From: UBA9647 sp049522195
GTDB taxonomy: Bacteria > Bacteroidota > Ignavibacteria > UBA10030
Length of the DNA: 64,000 bases
Direction: 5' to 3'
NCBI GenBank assembly: GCA_049522195.1
Contig: JBEKOB010000008.1
Coordinates: forward strand, 1 to 64,000
This document shows, piece by piece, positions 54,369 to 61,851 of this stretch. The notes under the pieces were generated by a model that was not told the origin of the DNA, did no database searches, and saw only the letters and a list, made by a program, of their open reading frames with translations. The translations under genes and the position numbers were made by a program. Each line of letters begins with the position of its first letter. Position 1 is the first letter of the stretch.

Positions 54369-55285
54369 AAGAAAATCAAAGGTTTTTCCATCTCGCCGCT
54401 CGCAAAAAGCATCAAACTAGGGTAGTCTGTTAGCAGTTTGTTAGCAGCTCTTCCCTCTTGAACCCACTGCATTCGCTCCCCAAATGGTCATTCTTTACCA
54501 CCGCTCGTTAGCAACACGTTGGGGAATAGCCTTTGGATCCGTCAGTCGAGCGTATTGAATGATTTCAGTTGCGCACACAATGTACGGAAGGTTGATCACG
54601 GACGCAAGGCGTTCGTAGCGGCCCAAACATTCTGCAGACACGTCGTTCTGTAGAGGCGGTTCTTCCCGTGTCTCCTCCACCGGCACGTTTCTCTGGACTC
54701 AGACTGCAAAATGAATTTCTGCAAGAATCGATTTCCGAGCCCGAAAAGTCCGAGGGTAGAAAAGGACCGCTTAGAATCAGCTTTTTTCCATCGTTGGTCT
54801 GGAACAGCTGTTAGCGAATTGCCCCACTACTAATGGGCGAATTTAGAATCAACGTACTGATGTCTGTGTTTTCCCCAAGAATTGAACAAACTGAAGACCG
54901 AAGTCATTTAGCAAGAATACTAGATCCATGATCTAGTACACAAAAACAAAAGACCCCTGTAGACAGAGAGGTTTTGAGTTACCAGCGATCCAGATGTCAC
55001 CAAAAAGTTACAATTCCGCGAAAGCCTCTCTCTCGTTGAAGGTGTGGTCTTGACAAGCGAGAAAATCTCCTCCTCAATGGCTCGATTACGAGTGTTGTTC
55101 CGGGGGTCTCCTGCCTACGTATCCATTAGCCTAGCGCAAATACCCAACGAGCGGCTCGCAGTAAGTCGGTTCTGATTCGATGCTAAAATCGGTGCTAACT
55201 CAAGGAACCGGTGTCCGATACAACGAGAGGTAAGCATCCTTCTGGCGCAACCACTCACTCAAGACCGATCAAAGAGTCACCTCAC
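54369..55285. other. Gene-poor stretch beyond tRNA-Pro
   Basis: About 0.9 kb without a convincing gene. A leftward 63-codon frame at 54495-54686 (MPVEETREEPPLQ to VANERW) has no recognisable family and no clear ribosome site; it could be a small gene or a remnant. GTTAGCAG occurs twice at about 54427-54446 and related GTTAGCA words follow. A perfect palindrome is described separately at 54918-54938. No integrase is recognisable. Confidence 0.4.
54918..54938. promoter_or_regulatory. Perfect 21-bp palindrome in the gene-free region
   Basis: TACTAGATC (54918-54926) and GATCTAGTA (54930-54938) are exact inverted repeats separated by CAT. No gene start is within 400 bases. It may be an operator of a lost gene, a recombination or protein-binding site, or a compact hairpin. 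Confidence 0.45.
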
Positions 55286-55321
55286 AATCCCCGCACCTGC
55301 ACCTGCAACCGTGTGGGGATT
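55286..55321 (+). repeat. Hairpin repeat A flanking the LuxR-type gene (left copy)
   Basis: AATCCCCGCAC (55286-55296) pairs with GTGTGGGGATT (55311-55321), one G-T pair, loop CTGCACCTGCAACC. A near-identical hairpin lies at 55613-55642, in the same orientation, beyond the gene. Terminator-like, with TTCTGTTT after it. Confidence 0.7.
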
Positions 55322-55360
55322 TCTGTTTCATGCGGAAGTAACAAATGAGGAACGAACAAC

Positions 55361-55585
55361 TTGAGACTCAAGACCAAGAAACGATTCTTAGGGAGACCCC
55401 CTGCACCGAAAGAGCTTGAGACATGGAGGTTGTTGGCTCAAGGACTCACGAGTAAGGAAATCGCGAGAAAGCGACGGGTGTCGGTCGGAACTATAGAGAC
55501 AGTTCGATCAATACTCTTGAGCAAGCTCGGTGCGCGCAACACTCCGACACTGATCGCTATGTGGTACAGGCAGGAGAAGAAATGA
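55361..55585 (+). CDS. LuxR-type HTH protein without sensory domain
   Basis: A 74-residue protein that is almost only a GerE/LuxR DNA-binding domain: ELETWRLLAQGLTSKEIARK, then RRVSVGTIETVRSILLSKLG, which is the scaffold and recognition helix. The start is a TTG at 55361 because no ATG exists in frame; the N-terminus is basic. It lacks receiver or ligand-binding domain, so may be a small constitutive regulator or the surviving output domain of a larger protein. Two near-identical hairpins bracket it (55286-55321 and 55613-55642). It is rightward, unlike all following genes. Confidence 0.72.
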   Translation: MRLKTKKRFLGRPPAPKELETWRLLAQGLTSKEIARKRRVSVGTIETVRSILLSKLGARNTPTLIAMWYRQEKK

Positions 55586-55612
55586 GATGCACAAAACCTG
55601 ATCAGAAATCAA

Positions 55613-55642
55613 AATCCCCGCACCTGCAACTGTGTGGGGATT
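55613..55642 (+). repeat. Hairpin repeat A flanking the LuxR-type gene (right copy)
   Basis: AATCCCCGCAC and GTGTGGGGATT with loop CTGCAACT: the arms are identical to the left copy at 55286-55321 and only the loop is shorter. It may act as terminator of the LuxR-type gene. Confidence 0.7.
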
Positions 55643-55777
55643 GCCGTTTCAGGGGGAATGTGAGGCGGGGACGGTGGTGGTGAAGACGGTGGTGAGGAGG
55701 GATATCATATCATTCGAGCTTCAGCGGAGGCAGTTTGTACCACTCGAATGCGATCATAGCGATCCGGGTCGCTCAAA

Positions 55778-56260
55778 TCATTTCCGCTTTGACTTACCAC
55801 TGCTCGTTTGCCCCCGCTCCCATCTGTCCTTCGCCTTCGCATCCACCTTGGTCTGCCACTGCATGTTGGAGGGGTTATCCCTACCACCGTTGGCCAATGG
55901 AATGATATGATCGATAACATATCCAGGCCGTCCGTGCGGATAGCCAGTCTGCTTCATGAATTGACGTTTCGCCGCCTCACTCCGTTTGATCTTGCCATGT
56001 GAATCTCGCTGGACTCCCGTTACGTAGGATTTGCGGTGGGTAGTTGATGAACGTATGCTTGGGGCTGACTTCTTCTGGCGTGACGGAGATGACCGGTAGT
56101 GACTTGATGAGGATCGTGAATGAGATTGGTAGGTTCGGCTATGAGTTACAAATGACCGTTTGCCCCCTTTGGATCTTTGTGCGTCGATTGTGGCTGGGGC
56201 GAGCAGTAGGCATGCCAGCGCTACGACAAAGGCAGATACTAATCTACGGTTCATTGCCAT
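55778..56260 (-). CDS. Exported HNH-family nuclease-like protein
   Basis: A 160-residue protein starting at 56260 (AGGGTGG just upstream); an ATG 6 bases later is possible. A signal peptide (MAMNRRLVSAFVVALACLLL to ATIDAQ) is followed by a Ser/Arg/Tyr-rich low-complexity stretch (about 30-80) and a C-terminal HNH domain: GYVIDHIIPLANGGRDNPSN then MQWQTKVDAKAKDRWE. The DH..PL.NGG..NP.N..W pattern matches small HNH endonucleases. Export of a nuclease points to nutrient scavenging from DNA, an antibacterial effector or a periplasmic barrier against incoming DNA. It lies 16 bases downstream of the lone receiver gene. Confidence 0.8.
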   Translation of the reverse strand: MAMNRRLVSAFVVALACLLLAPATIDAQRSKGGKRSFVTHSRTYQSHSRSSSSHYRSSPSRQKKSAPSIRSSTTHRKSYVTGVQRDSHGKIKRSEAAKRQFMKQTGYPHGRPGYVIDHIIPLANGGRDNPSNMQWQTKVDAKAKDRWERGQTSSGKSKRK

Positions 56261-56276
56261 GCCACCCTGGTCACAT

Positions 56277-56654
56277 TCACGGGATACCACCTATTGCGTT
56301 TCGCACCGAAGCCAGAATCTCACTTAAACCAGAAGGTTTGAGAATGAAGTAGAAGGCACCCAAGCGCTTTGCCTCAAGAACCGTTTCCCTGTTCGCATTG
56401 CCGGACCAAAAAATAACAGGAGTATCCGCTATGTCTGGATCCGCTTTAAGTGCCTTAAGGAACTGGAGTCCATCCATGAAGGGTGAGTTGATGTCAGTGA
56501 TATTCACATCCGCATGGTGTTCTCTGAGCCATGATATTCCAATACTCTTGGACTCCAATCCGTAGACCTTAAAGCCCGCCTTTTCCAGCTCTTTAATCAG
56601 AAGAAGCACAAGATTTTTCTCGTCATCCAGAACCAAAATTACCTTGGGGTTCAT
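56277..56654 (-). CDS. Single-domain response regulator (receiver)
   Basis: A 125-residue lone receiver: VILVLDDEKN with the acidic pair, the phospho-acceptor Asp in NITDINSPFMDG, Ser in IFWSGN and Lys in FILKPSG. The sequence is divergent around the phosphorylation strand (NITDINSP). The ATG at 56654 is chosen over the GTG just before it. No output domain is present. It sits 55 bases downstream of the 96-residue gene and 17 bases upstream of the exported HNH gene, all leftward, so a common transcript with the TIR cluster is possible. A kinase is not encoded nearby. Confidence 0.85.
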   Translation of the reverse strand: MNPKVILVLDDEKNLVLLLIKELEKAGFKVYGLESKSIGISWLREHHADVNITDINSPFMDGLQFLKALKADPDIADTPVIFWSGNANRETVLEAKRLGAFYFILKPSGLSEILASVRNAIGGIP

Positions 56655-56708
56655 CACAGAACGTACTCTCTAATTGCTTGTTTGATGTCTTTTTCAATAC
56701 CAATTGAT

Positions 56709-56999
56709 CTACGCCGCCCTGGTAATGTTGATCGAACACCACTGCCCCACGGTCATCTCACTTCCGGTGATCTTTGTACCAGCCTGCCTCAAGCATACAT
56801 GTCGATTCAACGGATCACCCAGCCATTCAAGAACCATCCTGCCATTGATCTCCGCGTCCGAATGCGTCTTGAATAGGAACGCTTCATCGACATTCGCTGA
56901 CCAGTTGATGGAGTTGAGATCCCAGAACTCAAAATGGCTCAGGTATTCCTTGCTGTCGGTGCGGCGCAGGATGGTGTATGTGGTTGGGAGGTGATTCAT
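56709..56999 (-). CDS. Small protein of unknown function, HFEFW family (96 aa)
   Basis: A 96-residue protein with no recognised family. AAGGAAGG lies just upstream of the ATG. Residues 1-55 are clearly related to the 55-residue protein at 58519-58686: both share R-T-D-x-x-E-Y-L-x-H-F-E-F-W followed by NS and WSA-V. The two copies also align at DNA level. The extra C-terminal part contains GRMVLEWLGDP and CLRQAG. It lies 87 bases downstream of the TIR gene in the same direction. Possibly a partner or immunity-type protein of the TIR module; nothing direct shows this. Confidence 0.6.
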   Translation of the reverse strand: MNHLPTTYTILRRTDSKEYLSHFEFWDLNSINWSANVDEAFLFKTHSDAEINGRMVLEWLGDPLNRHVCLRQAGTKITGSEMTVGQWCSINITRAA

Positions 57000-57085
57000 T
57001 CCTTCCTTGACTCATTTAATACGTTGGAGCATTCCAGAACGCTGATTCTGCGAGCGCCGGTTTGCCATTTGTCAGCCGGCGTGCC

Positions 57086-58522
57086 TCACTTGACAACGAC
57101 CACACCATCACCATTCCTTATTACTGCGACCGGAGTCCCGCGCACGACAGCTAGCGTGCACGTGTTGAAATCAATAGATGACTTGTCCGCAGCGTTCGGA
57201 ATATGGTAGCGATGACTATCTAAGCTGCCCCACACGCTCCATCCGTTTTTACGGAGATCGTCGATTTGTTGATTGAAACCAAGCTGAGCTTCAGCCTGAG
57301 CTTTCACACCGATATCATCCCAAATGTCGATCCAATCGCGAACACTATCCAAAAACGAAGCTACTAGCTCAATTTCCGTTTCATTTTTCAACTCTTCATT
57401 GAAGATGAGACTAGCTTCGGCGCCGCCAATGATTTTCGCCAGTTGTGATCCAGAGCCAATGAGCGACAGCCGAGCTGCTTTTAGTGAATGAGATACAGTC
57501 TCTAGGATATCAGGTCGGATAACTTTGATTAGCTTCCTGGCGACGACATGAATTCCATCTTGCCACTTGGCAGCAATTCGATCTGCCAACGGAGGTGAGA
57601 AGGCTCTAACCTGTTCGACGTCTACGTTGTGCCAAACTGGAAGTATTAGTTTCTGACCGTTCGCCTCGCGTTGGGCCAGCCCATCAAGTTCCCGAGTTGG
57701 ATAGTGCTTACCGAAAAAATGTGGTGAGAGTAATACAATACCAAATTTGCTGTTGGCAAGTCCTTCGTCGATTTTCTGTCGCAAACTGTCACCTACATTC
57801 AGCTCTGTCTGGTCAAACCAAACAGAGATACCCATTCCGCGGAGAAGAATAGCCAGTGGAGCGGCTATTACCTCCCGGTCCTCAGATGCATACGAGATGA
57901 ACGCATCCCACCGAGAGGGTCTGAAAGTTGAATCGAGGACATTGCGAGATTCGACCTGCTGAGACTGAGGCTGTTCAAATACCGGTTCGGACCGTGGCTC
58001 TAGTTTCTTCTTGATGAAATTCTCCAAGCCATCGTATTGATAGAAGAAATCAAATCCAGGCTCTCCTCCAAGGTTGATTTCATATACAAGGTTCTGTTCT
58101 TGATCCTTTCCCACCAACACGTGCCAGGTTGGACTCACAAAATCGCGGACCAGCTCAAGGATCCGATATTTTTCCTGATCTCCCATGACGTTTTGCGTAG
58201 GGAAAGCCGACAATGAGATCTTGTCAACATTGGGGTGCTTCCGCACATAGTTCTGAATTGCCCTCAAGAGATCGTCCAGAAACTGAATATTGTCATCATC
58301 GGGATTGACGTGTGCTAATCCGAGAATAGTGAGGTTTCTTCCCCCTGGAGCTAGCCTCCAGTCGATTTTGCCCGGATCGAAATCAACAGGGATTTTACCT
58401 AACAATTCGGCTTTCAATTCACGCACGGTTCTGGTCTCTTGCTTCCTGAATATCTCGTAAAGGGCTTGAAGCCATATTCTCTGTGCGGCATCAATTTTCA
58501 GTTGGGGGAGCCTGTACTTCAT
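57086..58522 (-). CDS. TIR-domain protein, candidate anti-phage effector
   Basis: A 478-residue protein in three parts. Residues 1-175 are an unrecognised N-terminal domain (FDPGKIDWRLAPGGRNLTIL, then a helical segment and NLVYEINLGGEPGFDFFY). After a Gln/Ser-rich linker (about 176-203) comes a TIR domain (about 205-335): RWDAFISYASEDRE, ISVWFDQTELNVGDSL, IVLLSPHFF and TRELDGL with Glu278 at the position of the catalytic glutamate of NAD-cleaving TIR enzymes. Residues 340-478 are a further unrecognised domain ending in VVK. Bacterial TIR proteins deplete NAD or make signalling molecules upon phage infection. The start overlaps the upstream 55-residue gene as ATGA (58519-58522), so the two are translationally coupled. 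Confidence 0.85.
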   Translation of the reverse strand: MKYRLPQLKIDAAQRIWLQALYEIFRKQETRTVRELKAELLGKIPVDFDPGKIDWRLAPGGRNLTILGLAHVNPDDDNIQFLDDLLRAIQNYVRKHPNVDKISLSAFPTQNVMGDQEKYRILELVRDFVSPTWHVLVGKDQEQNLVYEINLGGEPGFDFFYQYDGLENFIKKKLEPRSEPVFEQPQSQQVESRNVLDSTFRPSRWDAFISYASEDREVIAAPLAILLRGMGISVWFDQTELNVGDSLRQKIDEGLANSKFGIVLLSPHFFGKHYPTRELDGLAQREANGQKLILPVWHNVDVEQVRAFSPPLADRIAAKWQDGIHVVARKLIKVIRPDILETVSHSLKAARLSLIGSGSQLAKIIGGAEASLIFNEELKNETEIELVASFLDSVRDWIDIWDDIGVKAQAEAQLGFNQQIDDLRKNGWSVWGSLDSHRYHIPNAADKSSIDFNTCTLAVVRGTPVAVIRNGDGVVVVK

Positions 58523-58686
58523 TGCAGACCTTTCTTCGTTTTGGACCCAGCATCAAAGACAATTGCCATGTGATTCACGTGCGCAGACCATTGCAGTGAA
58601 TTCCGATTCCAGAATTCGAAATGAGTCAGATATTCGTTGGTGTCGGTGCGGTGGAGGATGATGAATGTCAACTGGAACTCATTCAT
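58519..58686 (-). CDS. Small protein, HFEFW family (55 aa), coupled to the TIR gene
   Basis: A 55-codon gene, starting MNEFQLTFIILHRTDTNEYL and continuing THFEFWNRNSLQWSAHV. It is a shorter paralogue of the 96-residue protein at 56709-56999: the first 45 residues align without gaps and about half are identical; the remainder diverges and ends GLQ. Its TGA overlaps the TIR start as ATGA, strong evidence that it is translated. The upstream stop is 51 bases away. A polypeptide this size preceding a toxin-like gene may be an inhibitor or sensor. This is inference only; no family is recognised. Confidence 0.65.
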   Translation of the reverse strand: MNEFQLTFIILHRTDTNEYLTHFEFWNRNSLQWSAHVNHMAIVFDAGSKTKKGLQ

Positions 58687-58736
58687 GCTTATTCCGGTGT
58701 TTCGCTGGATTCTGCTGGCTCGACCTTTTTGGACGC

Positions 58737-59024
58737 TTATAGCAATTTCGCACGAACAAGACGAGCGACAATTCTGGCAAACTCATCCGCCACTTGTTCC
58801 TTCGGAGCGGGATCGTCGGCGACCTTCATCACGATTTCCCACTCAAGGGCACGCTTGCCCTTTCCCCAAACTGTTTTGAATCGACCGAGTTCTTTGCCAG
58901 CGTTTGGTGATTGGGTTCGCATTGAAGAATTGTCGTCCGCAGCAGATGGGGCCGCATACTCGGCAACGAGATCTAGCTCATTTCTACCATCGACAAAGGG
59001 AAAATCCGCGTTGAGCACGCGCAC
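58737..59024 (-). CDS. Hypothetical protein (95 aa) in the TIR/HEPN cluster
   Basis: A 95-residue frame starting at a GTG at 59024, with GAGAGG 8 bases upstream. It begins MRVLNADFPFVDGRNELDLV, has a polar middle (SAADDNSSMRTQSPNAG) and ends in a helical, amphipathic segment (VADEFARIVARLVRAKLL). No family is recognised. The frame lies between the HEPN gene (stop 59068) and the 55-residue gene (start 58686), both leftward, with gaps of 43 and 50 bases. The opposite strand also has an open frame here, but its sequence is of lower protein-like quality. Confidence 0.5.
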   Translation of the reverse strand: MRVLNADFPFVDGRNELDLVAEYAAPSAADDNSSMRTQSPNAGKELGRFKTVWGKGKRALEWEIVMKVADDPAPKEQVADEFARIVARLVRAKLL

Positions 59025-59067
59025 ATAACAATCCTCTCTTCAATACGCATCGTTTGCGTAACGTGAG

Positions 59068-60720
59068 TTAGTAGTATTTCAATTCATCTGGAATATTTCG
59101 AGCGAAAAGAGGAATTACTTTCTCCTCACCCAAGATTCTTTCCTTCTTAGTTTCCTCAATCCAAACGAGATTGACCAAGTAAATTATAGCAGAACGCACG
59201 GCTTGAAAGAGATTCAAAGTTACTTCTAACAGTTTATCTTCTGTTATGGCAAGCTCATGGATATTCGTTTCCTCGTCCTCATCTGAAAACGGAGATGAGA
59301 TCGGACCCAAGGGAACCACCTGAAGGTATTTGTGTTCCAAATGATTTCGTATAATTGAAAGATGGCTGAGATTGCCTTGTTTAGAGTAATCTTGAGCTAT
59401 ATCATACAGGGCTACTAAACCAACATTGGCTTGAATTTCATTCAGTTTGTTGTTTATGCCTTTTTTGAACTCCAGATCGGCATACCAAATATTTGCGAAA
59501 TAGATTTTCCCCTTTTGATTCAATTCAAGATATTCATTCAAGAATACCGCGATCTTATCAAGCGAACTAAACGCCAAACGGTACGAAAATTTCAGCAATT
59601 CCTGATAAACATTCATCGAAGCATAATCAAGCGTGTTGATAATCGCAACCTTGCCGTCTACAAATCTGAGCTTAGGATCTTTGAACTGAGATTGAGTCAA
59701 CAAGAATCTCGCAGTAGCAAACTCCTGTTTGACTTGGTTAAGATATCGACAAAGGCTCAGATATTTGTCTTTCCCCTTTGAGGGCACTAACATCTTTTGA
59801 ATGACAATCGGATCGCCAACGGAGGCATAGCAGTTGCAATAAAAGCTGTGGGGATTTAAGTAAAGCCTGTGGTTAAGGCAGAAGTTCACATAGAATGTTT
59901 TGAACCGAGACCGATATCTCCTGTGCCATACTCTGACGTGCTCAGTTTTCTTCCTCAGATTCATCTTGCCCGTCAATGATTTCTTAATCGGCTTCAAATA
60001 ACTATCCTCAAAGAATCTCCTTGGTGCTTCTTCGATCATTTTAGATTTACACGCGCTCTTTAGCATCCAGTAGGCTTCATAATACAGCTTGGAATAGTAC
60101 TCTTTTTCTGGTGTGACGTGAGTCAGAAAGCAAAAGACCCTTGCCTTATTTGCTAAAGCCATCGGATGTTTTGGAGAATGGTAAAGAGCTTTATCATAAA
60201 ATTCGATTGATTCGAGATTTCTTCCTAGATCGTTGAAACAGTTTCCAAGATTTACGTATAGGCGGGCCATCCGCTCGTTGTCAATTTGTGGTCCTTTCTC
60301 AGTTAGCAAAGTAGTCGCATGATAGAAACAGTTCTTGGCTTGTTGGATCTGATTGATTGATACAATTGAGTATTTAAAATCAGGTTCCTGTTTTTCGATT
60401 TTGTGCAGGGCAGCAAAACCATTCCCGAGGTCGTACCAATAGGTGAACTCAAGTTCTTTGCCCTGCGTGAAGATTCTTTCCTTGTTGCTTTCGAGAAACC
60501 CGATTCCTTTCCTAACGATAGCCGGATCATTCAATCCGTCGCCAATATCAATCAAAAAACCTGCTACGTTTATGAGCACACCTATCTGATGAAGGTCGTA
60601 CTTTTGATTTATTACCGACAATCCTTCGAACGCTTCTCGATACTTGCCTTCGCCAATCAGCCGGCTCACTGACCTAAATTCATCAGGATAAAGGAATTGA
60701 CTCATTTCTTCGGTTACCAT
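59068..60720 (-). CDS. TPR protein with LA2681-like HEPN domain, putative ribonuclease
   Basis: A 550-residue protein. The N-terminal ~200 residues are helical repeats of TPR type (RLYVNLGNCFNDLGRNLESI). The rest matches the LA2681-like HEPN family: NQVKQEFATARFLL, IINTLDYASM and RLAFSSLDKIAVFLNEYLEL, ending in the HEPN catalytic signature RNHLEH (RNxxxH, residues 458-463). HEPN proteins of this kind are metal-independent ribonucleases found in toxin, CRISPR and abortive-infection systems. The gene is AT-rich compared with the left side of the window. Its ATG overlaps the tail of the frameshifted methyltransferase remnant by 7 bases, implying that it was once translated after that gene. The first ATG is used; none has a good ribosome site. 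Confidence 0.82.
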   Translation of the reverse strand: MVTEEMSQFLYPDEFRSVSRLIGEGKYREAFEGLSVINQKYDLHQIGVLINVAGFLIDIGDGLNDPAIVRKGIGFLESNKERIFTQGKELEFTYWYDLGNGFAALHKIEKQEPDFKYSIVSINQIQQAKNCFYHATTLLTEKGPQIDNERMARLYVNLGNCFNDLGRNLESIEFYDKALYHSPKHPMALANKARVFCFLTHVTPEKEYYSKLYYEAYWMLKSACKSKMIEEAPRRFFEDSYLKPIKKSLTGKMNLRKKTEHVRVWHRRYRSRFKTFYVNFCLNHRLYLNPHSFYCNCYASVGDPIVIQKMLVPSKGKDKYLSLCRYLNQVKQEFATARFLLTQSQFKDPKLRFVDGKVAIINTLDYASMNVYQELLKFSYRLAFSSLDKIAVFLNEYLELNQKGKIYFANIWYADLEFKKGINNKLNEIQANVGLVALYDIAQDYSKQGNLSHLSIIRNHLEHKYLQVVPLGPISSPFSDEDEETNIHELAITEDKLLEVTLNLFQAVRSAIIYLVNLVWIEETKKERILGEEKVIPLFARNIPDELKYY

Positions 60721-60958
60721 TTCAGCATTTTGGGGCTTTTGCTTTTGACAATTCGAACCTCATCCTCAGCAAGTCCGTATAGTTTGTAAACAAGTCTATC
60801 AATCTCCCCTATCCATTGCCTTGATCTGGTGCTCCAACAGTTCTTTCTTGCCATCTGTGGTTGATTCTGTTTACGGTGAGGGTCCGACATTCTCTCGACA
60901 AGCTGCGCCATCCGTGGTGCATTGCTTTGTCGTCTGGTGGATTGCAAAAGGCGATAGT
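60714..60958 (-). pseudogene. C-terminal remnant of an Eco57I-type methyltransferase, frameshifted
   Basis: Read leftward, the conserved tail of the Eco57I/type IIG-like family is found in pieces in different frames: TIAFCNPPDDKAMHH, then RMAQLVERMSDPHRK in another frame, then TDGKKELLEHQIKAMDR in a third, then EIDRLVYKLYGLAEDEVRIV back in the second. The intact relative at 61974 ends QIDEAVYELYGLTEEEIKIV, so the homology is direct. At least three frameshifts prevent translation and no catalytic part is left. The remnant's last codons overlap the start of the HEPN gene. It is a decayed second copy, probably lost when the adjacent HNH/methyltransferase unit was inserted or retained. Confidence 0.75.
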
Positions 60959-61008
60959 AATTTAGATTTCTGTCTGGTCTTTGTAAGCAGTTTGCATTTG
61001 ATCATACT

Positions 61009-61851
61009 TCACTCTTTCCAAATCATTTCCCCTCTAGCATTCCAGAAAATCTCGCCAGGACCCATCCAAGGGAAAAGACCACACTCTTCTAGCTTCAGTA
61101 GCACAAATTTGATTGCATCCCCTGGACTTTGCGATAAGGTGCATAAGAACCTAGCTCCAGGAAAGTTAGTTGCACAGGCAAAGAACTCAGGCCCGACAAT
61201 ATTCTCATCACCTTTTTTGAAATACAGGGGTGTCAATGCTATGCCAGCATCCCCCGTCCGCATCATACCATAAGGGCGGTAATCATTCTTTTGGGGAGCT
61301 CTGACATATCTTCTAATCTCAGAATACAAATTAGAGCTGTGATGAGACTTGGTCTTCTCGATATCATTATTTGTGTCTTTCAACATCTGCCATATTGAGC
61401 ATTCAAAAGCGATTTTGTGCAAAGCTCGACTTACCTGTGTATGGTTCACATTCTTTAGACTTGCGTGCTGTATAGATAGTGTACCATCATTTTTCAATAC
61501 TACTCGCCCTTCACCTTTGTCGATGCTTAGTAATTTATTCCTCCGAGAAGTCAACCTTACTGTTTCGTTTTCATAGACAGAAATTGACGAATTATAACTG
61601 GGAATGCTTTTCAATGTTTTCCACATCCGTAAAACCGGATGATTAACAAGATGAGTATCCAAATGTGAGCCGAAATAGCGGTTGCAACTCCTGCAAATAA
61701 TTCCTTTGGGGAGGGTATAGGGTGATATAATACGCAGCCTTGGGTCATCGCTCGTATTCCCAAGCGAAAAAGGGATGATATTATATTCATCGTCAGACTT
61801 GCGATCGACCTTCCCTGAACAATACAGGCAGGTGTCTGTTATTAAGTTCAT
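61009..61851 (-). CDS. HNH-type endonuclease-like protein with zinc-ribbon cysteines
   Basis: A 280-residue protein. The N-terminus has CLYCSGKV (CxxC), then EYNIIPFSLGNT and KGIICRSCNRYFGSHLDTHL (CxxCN), a layout seen in HNH_5-like endonucleases, where two CxxC pairs hold zinc around the active site. The usual first His (E-H-x-I-P) appears here as Asn, so catalytic ability is uncertain. The remaining ~200 residues (a helical segment about 130-180 and a beta-rich end with GPEFFACATNFPGARFLC) are not recognised. It lies after the methyltransferase with a 41-codon gene between, in tight coupling, suggesting a nuclease partner of that enzyme. Confidence 0.68.
   Translation of the reverse strand: MNLITDTCLYCSGKVDRKSDDEYNIIPFSLGNTSDDPRLRIISPYTLPKGIICRSCNRYFGSHLDTHLVNHPVLRMWKTLKSIPSYNSSISVYENETVRLTSRRNKLLSIDKGEGRVVLKNDGTLSIQHASLKNVNHTQVSRALHKIAFECSIWQMLKDTNNDIEKTKSHHSSNLYSEIRRYVRAPQKNDYRPYGMMRTGDAGIALTPLYFKKGDENIVGPEFFACATNFPGARFLCTLSQSPGDAIKFVLLKLEECGLFPWMGPGEIFWNARGEMIWKE

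Noticed and set aside
54495..54686. 63-codon frame near tRNA-Pro as an integrase fragment
   Set aside because: No tyrosine-recombinase motif (R..HxxR..Y) is present; it remains an unsupported frame.
58621..59028. Rightward 135-codon open frame opposite the small genes of the TIR cluster
   Set aside because: It is antisense to the coupled 55-residue gene and the 95-residue gene, has a low-complexity Ser/Ala-rich product, and all neighbours run leftward.
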